From the NCBI GenBank assembly GCA_013398295.1, contig VZSF01005685.1, positions 670,263-734,262 on the forward strand: 64,000 bases of DNA, read 5' to 3'. How positions within the stretch are numbered: position 1 is the stretch's first letter; every line of letters starts with the position of its first letter. The notes below the pieces were generated by a model, which was given only the letters and a program-made list of their open reading frames with translations, ran no database searches and was not told the origin of the DNA. The translations under genes and the position numbers were made by a program. Below, in pieces: positions 49,964 through 61,973 of the stretch. The DNA comes from Chionis minor (lineage: Eukaryota; Chordata; Aves; Charadriiformes; Chionididae).

Positions 49964-52900
49964 CCTCCTTTTTTCCATTTGGAAGCCACCCACAGAAAAG
50001 TTCTGCAAAAGTTTTTCCCGAAGAACAAGAGGAATAACGATGCCAAAACACCTGGGGGAGAGCGCGCATGGAGCCGGAGCAGCAGCGTTGTGAACCCCGG
50101 GCTGCCCGTCAGCTCCCAGCGCGAGGACGCCCGAGAGCCAAGAAACCAAAACCCATCTTCAGCCTAATGGATGCTGAAAACGTTAAATCCCAAAGAGAGA
50201 AATGAGCCAGAAAGTGTTCTGCCGCTCTCGCCCCTGTGCCGTATGGGATGGCCAACCATCGCCAAAAAGCCATTTTTTTTCCCCCCTTTTTGAGTAAAAT
50301 ACTAAGTGGGCGGAGGGAGGAGAAGTTCTACATTTATTCTTCAGCACTCAAATGCATGACAAAGCCTGGCTGCTAACATGACAAAGACAAAACCAAGCAG
50401 TTATTAAGTTACCTTGAGCATGGAGACAAGTTAAATACCCCTTTTTGTCTCCAGTTTCCTCCTATGCTCCGTCAAAGGGAGCTCCTCCTGCTCCTGCCGC
50501 TGCGCTGCCGGAATCAGACTAATAACAGCCCTGCTCGGGTGAATAACGGGTTTCTATGGGATGATAACACTACCTGATGTCTCGTCTTTATTATACAGGA
50601 TCTTCACACGATTAAACTGTGATTAGGAGAACTGTCTCTCAAAAAACCTCCAAATCACGGGGGGAAAAAAAAAAACCCAAAACACTCAGAAAGGGGATTT
50701 GAGCAGTTCCTCCTTCCATGGCTGCACGAGAGTGGGGCTGAGTGAAAAACAGCTTTTTTTCCTGTCTCTGGGACGAGAACATGCAAAACCTGGTGGCTAC
50801 AGGAGAGAAATCCTTCCCCCTGCTCCGGCGGTCTCACACCCATGCAAATACACAGCCTCATCTTTGGCAAGTTCCTCTCTGCCCCCAACGAGTTACAAGT
50901 CTGCTTTACACCTCTTGAAGTTTTACTCTCATTCCTTTTATTTACATCCAGCAAAACCAGATGATTAACCCCGCTTAAGATTATTTTTCTCCATGTATGT
51001 AAAAGATAATACCATTCCTTTAGTCAGCTTGTGTTGGTAGAGCCCGAAGCTAAACGTGGGTTGGGCTTGGTTTTATATTTTTTTTTTTAATGATTTTACA
51101 AGGAGAGGAATTCAGAATATCACCTACCCTTTCGTCAGTAATCATTCTGCTTTATTCATTTTAAAACTTGGGTATTTTAAATTCGCTTTCAAGTCTATGA
51201 GGCTTCAGAGAGCACTTCAATCGTGTTCTCATGCATTTCCCCAAAGTAATGAAAGCAAGAGCTTCCCGGCCTGTTTGCCTGCCTTCCCCTAAGGAAAACT
51301 TAAATTCTCACATCACAGGACTCCGGGAGCTGGGTCTTCTGGAAAAACTCCAGGGAAGAAACGCCACAGACACACTTAACGCCGCTGCCGAAACCTGCTG
51401 GTAGCTCAATGCTGCAGGCCAGGAGCGGCGGATGAGCGGGATCCCGATCCCTGGGACTGGAGAGGGATGGAGAGGAACCGGCGCAGGCGCGCAGTGCCGG
51501 CGCAGACCTGCATCTCCTGATCACGCCAGCGAGAGCCAAGTTACAGCAAAAAGACCTTTTTATTAACAGTCCCCAGGCGCTCAGTGGGACGGGCTGAGGC
51601 GTCGCAGCCAGTTTGGGTACCACGTACCCGCTGGTCTCACCAGGGATCCCCTCCCCACTTCACCCCGAGCATCCGCCGCCGCTCCTCGAGCTGCCGTTTC
51701 ACAAAATACCCCCCTGCAGGGCAAGTAGGTGGGAGCAGCAGAGAAGCAGAGGGAGAAGAGCAGAGCAGGGGTACTGCCCGTCTGCTCCATCACCAGCCAG
51801 GTGAGCCCCTCTCCTGCTCTGCTGGGTCCCAGACCCGCGTCTCCTCTCTCCCTGGTTTCACAGGGCACCTTGAGCTGGTCCTCACCAACAAGCCCAGCGT
51901 GAGCCAAACCACAGCCCTGCACAGAGGTGCCAGCCTGGAAAAAAAAGAGGGACAAGCCACCCCACACCGCAAGAGCCCACTGCGAGATGCTTGTCTCTGG
52001 AGCATCCCCCATCCAGGGAAGCAGAGCTACTTCCAGCAGGTTTTACATATCCACCCCCACGCGGTGAGCCCAGTTCCTCCCGGGCAATAGGGCTCATCTG
52101 GCAGATTCAACCACGCCAGAGAAATGTCCAAAAAGAACCCAAAGCAGGCAGAAGTACTCTTGGCTTTGGGTGAGGGCTGAAACCATAAAACAAAGGACAC
52201 TCGAGTCTTAAACGTACATCAGAGTCCCCTAACACGGTGCTGTCCTTTCCCATTGCAAAGGAACAGATTTTGCTCACGCTGCCAAAAATCACCAGGAACT
52301 ATGAAAATGCAATGAGGCTTCATCTTCCATCAATAAATTCTTTTTTTTTTTTTCTATAGAGACTTCCACCCACCCCGGCAGCTGTATGCTAATTCTCCCT
52401 CAGCACTGCTTTATTATCACTTGGAACAGATGTTACAGCCGCTCCAAAACCGGGAGGTTACAAAAACTATTAACCTAATCTGGGCACCAGGCGGAGGGTT
52501 TGTTGCGGGGTGTTTAGCAGCCAGGGGAGCGGGCTCTGCTTCTCCATGGCGGCGCCCCAAAAGATCCATAGCAACCAGGGGGTCGAAACCCAATTGATAA
52601 AAATCCCCTCAAATGTTGCCAAACAGAGGTGGGGAGATCAAGGGAGAAGACGTGATTTACAGGCTTGTTCCAAAGACTCCGGGAAATTAGCTCCAAGATC
52701 CCCGTAGGTTCTAAAAACCTGGGCACAAGCGGGGATGCAAGAGCCATTTTTTGTTTTCTTTTTTTTGCACAGGGGGCGTCTATCTTTGTTGAGGTGTGTG
52801 TGCAAACAGAGGCGTTTCAACCACAGATGAATCCAAACTGCAAAAGGTTTAGCATTCCCCATGGAGTTGCCTTCTCCAGTGCAGCCCAGTGTGGCTCCTG

Positions 52901-52992
52901 GAGTAATTAATGCCAGAATCTATTTATGACCTTTGAATAAATTGTTCTTTTCTGAAGAGAAAGCTGTTAAACACATTAGCAAATATAATTAA

Positions 52993-53007
52993 GGGGGGGG
53001 GGGGGGG
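52993..53007 (+). repeat. Poly-G run (15 bases)
   Basis: Fifteen consecutive G in an otherwise AT-rich neighbourhood. It is on the VAV2 template strand, so the transcript carries poly-C. Confidence 0.93.
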
Positions 53008-54949
53008 ACAAAAATCTGGAATTAAATCTGTCTCTAATTAGAAATGCTTCTTGCAACAACCTGGGTAAAAAACCCCACTCTCAAGCAGATACTGTGGCTT
53101 CATTAAAGCTTCCTCATTATCCTGCCTGAGATAACAGAGCTGCCAACACAAGGGAAATTTACTTCTAACCTTTGTCACCCCTAAGAAAAAAAATAACATT
53201 TAAATGTTCCTCCATGTGGGTAAAAGCTTGGCAATGTGTACCTGAATGCGCCGAGGCTGTAGAGCCTTCCAGGGAGGGATGAACAGAACTTCCCTACGGC
53301 CCCGCTCACCCTTCCCAGCCCGGGCTGGCTGCTTTATCCCGGCTCCATCGCTCCTCCTTCGGCAGCCTCCCAGCCACAGCCACTGCTCGCGGGGCACAGA
53401 ACAGGTTTTGCTGCCAGCAGCTCAGGACCTTTGACCAAGTTTGCCGTATCTCCGGCTACGTTCTCATCAGGGAGACACCGATCGCATCGAGCAGAAAGCC
53501 ACCAGGCAAAGCGGGTAGGAAACAGCAGGCATTAAAGCCAGGAAGCCCCTTGGAAAAACGTCCTCACTCCATCAGCATGAACATCCCTACCCCTGCCCGC
53601 TGGAGAAACCAAAGCTCAACAGATGTAGGAGAAAGGGTTAAAGTCAGATAACAAACCTGCGGTGCTACCCAGCACCCAGCCCCTGTCACCACTAATGCGA
53701 AAACGCAGAGGGCAGGATGATTCACATCTGGCAAAATTCTGTATTTTTGTTTGTTTGTTTTTTTAAAATTATCTTAGAAGGCGCACCAAAAACTCCAGCT
53801 TAATGTGAAAATATTTGTGTTGAAGTAACACATTCTCCTGCATCTCCAGTTGGCTTCCCAAACAAGAGATGACCTACGCAGTGAGATGCGTGGTGAATCA
53901 CGGTCACGGGGAGATGAGCAGGGGCAGGTGGGGCTGGGATACTTCCCTGGGAATATCAGCTCCTGGCACAGACTGGTCCAGCGCGGAGAGGGCAAGACGG
54001 CAAACCTCAGAGCAACACTTGCATTTCACGTCCTGCAACTTCCCACAGAAAAAAAATCCACCTTTTTGGAGGGAGCCTGGAGCTGGGCAAGCAGACCGCA
54101 CGCCCAGCCTTCCTGCCGGGCTGCTCACTGCCGTCCTGCCTGACTGCGCCTGGAAATATTAAATTCTTGGGTCTATTTTGTTGGCTTGAAAACTGACAGT
54201 TTGGTTAAAAGACACCTGCAAGACTGCACATCTTCCCAGAAGCTGACACCACAGCTGGTCCCACCAGCATCACCCCAGAGCTGAACGCCACAGGCTGCCA
54301 CCAGCGCCACCGTAACCCCCTGTCCCCCAAAACTCAGCCCTCTGCCATCACCGCGGCCATCCCGCTCCAGACCTCGTGGTGCCCAACACCGCTTAGTTTG
54401 GTGTCACATCACCAGTTACGAAGCCACGTTTCACTGGGCAGAGCAAGCACCTGGTGACAGAAGCGGCACTGAAGGAAAGCCCTGTGCCCAATTCGCCCGC
54501 CCCGAGGGCAGCCAGCAGCAATTCCCACAAAACAGCCCAAAACCCTGCAGCAGCATTAGGGGGGAAAAAAAGAAAAAAAATGCACCCCAAAAAAAAAACC
54601 CCAGACATAGAAGTTGATCTATAAAGAGGGAATTTAAAAAAAAAAAGAAAAGAAAAAAAGCATAAAACTCTTCAAACATAATGGTTTTACTAGAAAAGTT
54701 TTTGGTTTGTTGTCTGTTTAAAGTCACAGTTCTCCCACAGCTGACATGAGACTTGTCTTTTTTTTTTTTGTCTCCTCCCCTCTCTGAGGCTTACCAGCGA
54801 CTTTCTTGGAAGATCACTCACATGAGAAAGCGCTTCCCATAAATGCAAAGGGTCTCCTTTGCACACAAGTCTGCCCCAACACATTTCCTGTCCTGCGCAC
54901 ATGCCATTCAGCCTGGGACTCCCAGTGTTTAACACACTCCAGCTCTTAA

Positions 54950-54978
54950 AAATATATATATATCTCATATATATCTCC
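54950..54978. repeat. Short imperfect AT dinucleotide repeat
   Basis: Two TATATAT blocks separated by CTCA; about 29 bp in total. Confidence 0.85.
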
Positions 54979-55109
54979 CACTCTTGTTGCTTCTGCCACA
55001 GAGATGAGCGCAGCCTCTCAGGAACAGGGCTCTGCTTTAGGGAAAACCCGTATCCTTGCATGGAGCCAGATGTTCCCAGCCCGGCTGTAAACACTCCAAG
55101 TACCTGATA

Positions 55110-55390
55110 AACCCAAAGGAGCCAAACGGCCCGTCCCGGAAAGCAAAACCAGCTTGTACAGTGCGTTGCCCTTCAGAGCAGCCCGGGGGACGCGTGCGAG
55201 GCGAGGACACGCCGAGGGGTCCTGCCACGGGGTTTTTCCCACGGGGACGGCGGAGCTCATCCCGTCCGCAGGTCTGACCCCGCACCGGCTCCGCCGCAGC
55301 GCGCAGTGGATGCCGTGCTCCTGCCGGCTGGCTGCTCGGGCCTACGGTTGTTTTCCAGGCGGCCGAAGCCTTTTCGTCATGCACACGAGT
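55110..55390. promoter_or_regulatory. CpG-island-like patch
   Basis: By hand count there are about 27 CpGs in 55141-55380, including GGGACGCGTGCGAGG and CGCACCGGCTCCGCCGC. It is small (under 300 bp), unique, and 24 kb upstream of the VAV2 exon. It may be an intragenic promoter, enhancer or GC-rich insert; no exon was found beside it. Confidence 0.35.
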
Positions 55391-56487
55391 TCAGCGGATT
55401 TCACAGCCAATTCTGTGTTTGCGGCAGTAAACACAAATCGCTTCTCCCGCTCCTCCCCTTCTTGAGCCACAAGCCTCCTCTGTTCCCTCCTCAGCCCCTT
55501 TTCAAATACCAGATGTTCCATTTAGCTGCAAACTACTAGAAAACACAACAAAAAGATATGAATGCCACAAAAGGGCCAATTTACTCCCCCCTCCCTCAGT
55601 ATTAAAGCGTATGCTTGAAGAGAAAGAGTGAATTTCCTCTATGGGAACCTTTTAACCTTCCCCCCTCTCCCCGTTCATCAAACCCCACTCGTTTGCGGGC
55701 AGAGCCCAATGCTCGTTTGCAGGACGCCGTGGTCCCTGATGGAGCCACGGCACGGAGCTCGCTGCCCAACGGAGAGAGGTGTGAATCCCCCCCCCAACCT
55801 CGCCACCGCCGCTCTTATCACATCCGAAGGCAGCCATCAGCATCTTCCCTTTGCCGACGCAGGTTCACCACCCGGTCAGCTGTCAGCACGGACCAGGAGA
55901 GAGCACGGAGCCGACGCTGCTCCTGACAAGGGCGTGCAGGGCACCGTGCGAGACAGGAGATGCTCCCCAGGTCCTGGCAAATTCAATCCCGAGAAGTCAA
56001 GCAGCGTGACGGCAAATAAAAGCTGATTTACAACTGGGCCTCTACCACGGGCAACACCGTGGAGTCTAGATCACACCACCAAGGAGCCAAATGAGCGGAG
56101 CGAGTCAGGATATGACTCAGGCTGGTGGCTTTCCTAGGAGGCGAAGGAGGACCTTCCAGCTGAATCCTTGCTGTCCAGACGGGGCAGGCCCGGGGGTTAC
56201 GAAACAAGAAGAACAGATTTCACGTTACCTCTCGCTACCCAAGCAACGGCACCTCGGGCGGACGGGAGACAATGGGCAGGCGGCATCCTTTGTCCTTCGC
56301 TCCGGGACGGGAAGGGCTCGCAGCCCTCACATCAGCTTGAAAAAACTGTTTCGGGGCTTTCAGAAGAAAAGGGTTCTTAAAACTAGAGGTGTTCCAAAAC
56401 TTGTTCTGCAGGACTTGTTAGACAGGCTGGGAAATTTGATGGCCAACAAACTACTACGCTTCAGTGACTTCTCCGGAAGAAAACTGA

Positions 56488-56508
56488 TTTTTTTTTTTTT
56501 TTTTTTTT
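56488..56508. repeat. Poly-T run (21 bases)
   Basis: Uninterrupted run of 21 T; the first of a cluster of long A/T runs that continues to 63.1 kb. Confidence 0.95.
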
Positions 56509-57799
56509 GGCGGAGCAACAGGGCTTTGAGCCTATACACAGATTAACAACCTCACCCACCTGCACCCGTATTTTTTTCCAGTTCTTTCTGTGGTGGAATC
56601 CTCCTGGCTTTCGTTAAAGCAAGAACACCCCCTGACACAAGAGGAGAGGACTGGGATGCTCCATTACCTGTTACACACGTACCCCTGTGAAAACCTGTCA
56701 GGTTCAGGCATCTTCGCTAAATCTTACCACTAACACGGACCCGACCTGGCAGGGCTGAGCTAGTCCAGAGGGATCCCAGAAAAATACTCCCCGAAGCAGG
56801 AACGGTACAAAACACCCACGAGAATGAGCAGGTCGCAGTCACAGGGCTCAGCAGTCGCAAGGTCACCGATAAGCCCAAGCTGTGAGAGACCTGGGCAGCG
56901 GGTGCTCCAGTGGCACCGTCCCCTATGGGAGCAGCTCCGTGCTCCGCTGGCTGGTCGGACCAACCTCCACCTCCACCCAACCTCAACGCGGCAGGAGAGC
57001 CCCAGCCCTGCCGGCACCGGCGGCTCCGAGTCATCCCAGAGGGTGGAGGGCAAGGAGTGGTTGCCTTCCAGTTGGATCATCGGATGAAGCACAGCCCTGA
57101 GCTGCAACCAAAGAAAACATAAGGCAGGCGGGGTGGGGGGGTGCGAAAAAGTCAGTTTTATTAGAAACAGACCTTTTTCTAGGCTTTTTCTTGCAGAGGA
57201 AATACGACACTGGGAAAAGTAATTTCATTAACGCTGAGTTTGAAATTGTCAAGTGCAGGCTGTAATTAATAGTTGTCCTGGGAAAGAAGGTCCTTCCCCC
57301 TCCTTACAAAAAGAGCATCGGAGGGAACACAGCTCAGAGTAAGGAAGTGGGACACATGGCGGGGAGGGGACAGGTCAACCCAGGAGGCTGCTGGGGGGCA
57401 ACGAAGTGAGCTACCCCGAGGACGTGCCCAAATGCGAGCCCTCGGGCTAACAGCCACAGGAGAGCCGGGGGCGACTCACAGCAGGCTGGCACGGGGACAG
57501 GACCAGGCTTTGCCTGGGGCCAGCGCTCAGGAAGCAGCACCGGTGGTGGAGCCCCACAGGTCCTGGGATGCTGCAGGGACAGCTGGGCAGACAGATGGAT
57601 TCAGGCCTTGGATGGGATCAGAGGTCCAGGCAGCTGGGTCGATTGCTGGGAGGGCACCCACGGGGACTCATCGTAAGATCGCCAAGAGTCCAAGGGAACC
57701 AACTGCTGTCAAGGGTAGTGTGAGGAAGCAGGAGAATAAAAAAAACTCCAAACCAAACCAGAAGCTGTGTGTAGCTCAAAGAAGGTGGATCCATGCTTT

Positions 57800-57823
57800 A
57801 AAAAAAAAAAAAAAAAAAAAAAA
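57800..57823. repeat. Poly-A run (24 bases)
   Basis: Uninterrupted run of 24 A. Confidence 0.95.
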
Positions 57824-58530
57824 TCAAAGTAGAGATGGTCTTCACCTCCCCGAGGTGTTGCCAAGCTCACTGCACTCACCCCCCTCCACAACGCACATAC
57901 CTTACACGGGTGATCAGCCGCCCACCCCTTATTCCCACTGTGCCCTGCATCGACAGGACGCTGCTGCTCCCACCCCGGGCGGCTGGGACGTGTGGGATGA
58001 GCATTTCTGAGATGCTACCAAAAACGCAGGCTTAGGAGGAAATCGAATGAGGAAGTATTGCAGGGAAAAAAGCTCAAACCCTGGGGGAAAAAAAAATAAA
58101 AGGTTTGTCTCTTTAAGAAGGGACAAAGAAGCAGATCAAAAATTTGCCCTGAGGTCAGTCTGAAGCAACATTTCCTTCAGCGCCAAAAATCAGGTCCCTT
58201 CTGCCTCCAGATGAGCTGAAGAAAGCAAAGGGTCCGGCCAGGGGCTCCCGCATCCAGGACCCCACACGGGGAGATGGGTCAGCACCATCCCGCAGGGCAC
58301 GGGCGAGGTGGTGACGCTCAACCCTTCCATAGAACCACGTCCTCCACACGCATCTTGCTCGATCTAGCCTAAATTTCTGCCGCCCTAATTCCTCACCCAA
58401 CTGCCCTGCTCAAACACAACCACAGGAGACAAACATCGCAAGTGCCATTGCCAAATATTTGCCCGTTTCTCCCTGGCGTGACCCAGCAGAAGGTACTCCG
58501 TTTTCCAGCGGTACACCAAGCACGAAGGAT

Positions 58531-58642
58531 CGCCATGAAGAAGGATGGAGAAGCCAAACATCTTTTTTTTTTTTTTTTTTNAGGGACGCCAAGAAGAAGG
58601 GTGGGGAAGCCAAACATTTTTTTTTTTTTTTTTTTTTTTTTA
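58531..58642 (+). repeat. Tandem duplication, about 56-bp unit ending in poly-T
   Basis: A 31-bp sequence at 58531-58561, starting CGCCATGAAGAAGG and ending GAAGCCAAACAT, is repeated at 58587-58617 with 28 of 31 bases the same. Each copy is followed by a long T run (18 T ending at an undetermined base, then 26 T). The period is 56 bp. The N at 58581 marks the joint between the first T run and the second copy. Confidence 0.9.
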
Positions 58643-59159
58643 ACACCTCATCAACATGCTGTTGAGACAGAAGGCAGCTTCCAAGCCTGGTCCCAACTTG
58701 AAAAGCAACCAAATTGACCGGGTTTTTTTTGCTTTGTGTTTTTAAAAGGCATCTATTCATTCGAGACTTTGTTCCTGCTAGGTATTTAATGCAGGTATTT
58801 AACTCTCATCAATCATTCAAGGGGAGGGGGGGAAAAGTTTTCCCTGCTTTTTATGCTTCTTGGCAGAGTCAGCAGGATCCATCTAACACTTTCCGCCTTC
58901 TTCTGCCCCAACAGAATACATATCAGCCTTCAGCCGCAGGTCCAGCAATATCTTACAGCCTTGCCAAACAGCAAAAAAGAGGGCGCTCCCTCCAGCTAGC
59001 AGGTTTTAGGGTGCTATTCGACACGCAGGAGGCATGAAGGGGGGCCGGGAAGGAAAACTGCAATCGGTTCCTATTTGCAAGGAGCTCACGGGTTCGGCCA
59101 TCCAAGACAGAGCACCTTTTTTCCCCCCTTTGTAAAGCTCAGCACATCCGAACGGGAAG

Positions 59160-59940
59160 TCACTGAGACACAGTAAACAGTGATATGTAATGAGGCCATT
59201 TTTTATAGCCGTTTTTGGAACGGAACTCAAGTTTCGAGAAGCGGAGAGTAAATAAAAAGCCAGAGGAGTGGAGCAGGGTAAATCAGGGAGTAGCTCTACA
59301 GACCTGGCTCGAACAACCCACCTACCCAGTCAGCTCCGATAATACTGAGTTACATTTAACTACTATCATGACATATGGAAGTAATTACAAGCATTGCGGC
59401 TCTAAAGCTTTCAAGTGGCACGCTAAAAAGTCCCAAAGCCTTGTGAATAATTACTGCTCCCAAACACGCCGGCGTGCCTTCATCTCCCCCATACCTGGGG
59501 GAAGCCGCGGCTACAAACCACCTGCTCCCAGTTGTCATGGCAAACGGGCGCCTACATCATCAATAAATAGGACTTTGATACCAAATTATCGCCATCCTTC
59601 AGAGAAAACAACAGCCACGAAGCCGCCTGACGGTTCAGTCGGGTGCAGGGCGTTGCGCCCATCCATGGAGGACGGCCCTCATCTGCGCGGTTCCTTAATG
59701 AGCGCAAAACAGAGCAGTGGGCAGCCAAGTCATCACGCCAATTACGTTTGCTGTGTTTCATCAGTCTCAAGAGCCCTAATAAAACCTCCAGGCAGTGCAG
59801 CCCGAGATGGATTATCTCTAGAGAGATGTCAATACGCTTCAAAATAAGAATCCTTAATGAGCTGACCATTACTGCCAACTCGAAGTCTGCGCGCACACAA
59901 ATACACGCATTAAATATGTGGCTGCTTCGTTTCAAGCATC
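59160..59940. promoter_or_regulatory. Candidate conserved non-coding element
   Basis: Repeat-free sequence with many homeodomain-type cores (AAGTAATTACAAGC, GAATAATTACTG, CCAATTACG, CCTTAATGAGC) mixed with GC-rich words. The texture is like ultraconserved intronic enhancers. A 210-codon plus-strand frame and opposing frames stay open across part of it, without a domain. Conservation was not tested. Confidence 0.3.
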
Positions 59941-59963
59941 CAGGAGATTTTTGAAGCAGGGGG

Positions 59964-59980
59964 AAAAAAAAAAAAAAAAA
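59964..59980. repeat. Poly-A run (17 bases)
   Basis: Run of 17 A preceded by GGGGG. Confidence 0.93.
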
Positions 59981-60090
59981 GATACTTAGCAGTGTCCAGG
60001 CCAACCTTAAAGGAAGAGCAAATGCAACGTGATATCAACGGGAGCCTTCACCTTACAACAAATTGGGCGATGAAGCCCTGGAAGTGCACT

Positions 60091-60186
60091 CCAGGGAAAC
60101 TGGGAGAGAAGCAGGGTTCCGGAGATGGCTCTGCATAGGGATACGGGAGAAATGCTGTACCGAGAGCTGGGCACAGGGACTGCAAG
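60091..60186 (+). repeat. Duplicated 96-bp block, copy A
   Basis: It aligns without gaps to 61171-61266 with 82 of 96 bases identical (85 percent by hand count). Most differences are transitions, several at CpG sites where this copy has TpG or CpA. The block opens CCAGGGAAACTGGGAGAG and closes GGCACAGGGACTGCAAG. A weaker match with an indel may extend about 15 bases upstream. Confidence 0.92.
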
Positions 60187-60855
60187 CCCTTTGGCTTAGG
60201 TACCAACTTCCACCCGCTGAAATATACGGAGCAACGTTAACGTTGCGGTGGAGAACGCCGCCACAGCGTGCTCACACAGCCAGGACAGGCCAACGGGAAG
60301 AGGGCACAGGAGTTTGGGGCTTATTGCTTTTTTCTTAGCAGAACCCACATTTCCTTCAGCCTCGGAGATTTAGGAGCAGAAACGCTCCCGGAGCGGGGCC
60401 GGAGGACGGAGCGCAGGCTGAGACCCCTCAGACACGCTGGCCACGGTGTCATCCCCCGCCGCGCCTGGCACACTCGCTCTCCATCCCTGCTTCCCGGGCA
60501 CCGGCGGTACAAGGACTTTTCCGAGAGGCGCACCCCTCCACACAGCCCTCCGCGGCGGCGCCACAAGTGCCAAGAGGTTGAACCAGGTCTGCCAGACGCC
60601 AGGGGAATTAAACCAGGGTGCTGGCACGCCACCCAAGAAAGGACAGTGACCCGGCACCCTGCAAGCAGCTCCCCAGTCTTCCATCTTCATGGATAATTCC
60701 TGGTCAATCCCGCATCCCCAGAGGTGTCCGGCGTAGCTGACCCCTGGGTAATTTCTGCCCAGAGACCTGCCTGCACAAAGCATATTGTCCGAGCAGGGAG
60801 CAGCCTGCGGGACATACCCAAGTCCTTGCCAGGAAGGATTAATTTTATCTAAGGC

Positions 60856-60894
60856 AAAAAAAAAAAAAAAANAAAAAAAAAAAAAAAAAAAAAA
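60856..60894. repeat. Poly-A run (39 positions, one undetermined base)
   Basis: Sixteen A, an N at 60872, then 22 A, followed by TTAAAA. The N suggests that the tract length was not resolved in sequencing or polishing. Confidence 0.93.
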
Positions 60895-61170
60895 TTAAAA
60901 ACTCACCCAAACAAAACACATGCCACTAAGTATCAACCTCACCCAAACGTGCAATTTTTTAATAATATTTTTTATGCCTCGCCATGCTGAAATGCCAGTG
61001 AAGAGTCATTTAATTTGCATTTGACCAGAGACTTAACAAAATTATGATTCAAACCTAATTATCAATGAAAATCCAAAGCACGGAGATCTCCATCCTACTC
61101 CCAAAAGGAACTTGGGATGCAAGAGCAGCTGTACCACACGGTACTAGAGGACTGGAAAGTGGTGCCAGCT

Positions 61171-61266
61171 CCAGGGGAACTGGGAGAGAAGCGGGGTTCC
61201 GGAGACGGCTCCGCACAGGGATGGGGAAGAAATGCTCTACCGGGAATTGGGAACAGGGACTGTAAG
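61171..61266 (+). repeat. Duplicated 96-bp block, copy B
   Basis: Direct-repeat partner of 60091-60186, exactly 1080 bp away. This copy keeps more CpGs (for example GGAGACGGCTCCGCAC), so it is probably closer to the ancestral form. I do not recognise the sequence as CR1 or any other avian repeat. Confidence 0.92.
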
Positions 61267-61957
61267 GCTGAGGGGCGCTGCAACCGCTCCCATTTACAAA
61301 TAAAGATGTTCTTTACATCACACTCTCGCAGTTGGCTGGCAAACCAGCTTGAATTTCACCCCCCAAAATCCAATCACGGTAATAGACATAATGATCAATA
61401 AGTGCTGAGGGCAAGTACACACATCCCACTTCCCAACCCTCCAGAAAGAGCCTCTACAGCAAAAGCAATTAGCAGAAATGAAGTTTTACTCTGGGCTCAT
61501 CAAAGCTGACCTCACGTCCACTGACTCTCAGAAGAGAACTGGGCTTTAGGACTTTTTTTCCTCACCACTTACTCCGTTAGTGTCTGTGGAGGTTTCGGTA
61601 GCTTTGGGTCATCCCACCCCGCCAGGCGCTGCCACGCACTGGGCTCGGATCTCTGGAATCGAGCACCGCGATAAAGCACACTTGAGATTGCAACCTGATG
61701 AGGTGATTTTACTCATTTATTTATTCAAACATCAAGTAGTGAACTACTGCCGTGTGGCCAACCTGGCCATTTCACCAGCCTGGTTTCCCTGCGGAACACG
61801 CACAGGAAGGTTTTAGGAGGACGGGGACACCACAAGGAGTTCGACCTCCCCACAGCCTCCCCCACGGCTGGCCCGGCTCTGCTGCGACCCGGACCCGATG
61901 CTCTAACCTCACCACACAGCACGCCTTCAAAAAAACAAATCAGCGTGGAGAGGGATT

Positions 61958-61973
61958 AAAAAAAAAAAAAAAA
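61958..61973. repeat. Poly-A run (16 bases)
   Basis: Run of 16 A followed by an A-rich, CAAAA-like low-complexity tract up to about 62025. Confidence 0.9.

Noticed and set aside
57273..58010. 245-codon plus-strand open frame
   Set aside because: It runs through a 24-A tract read as poly-lysine and has no domain, so it is almost certainly spurious.
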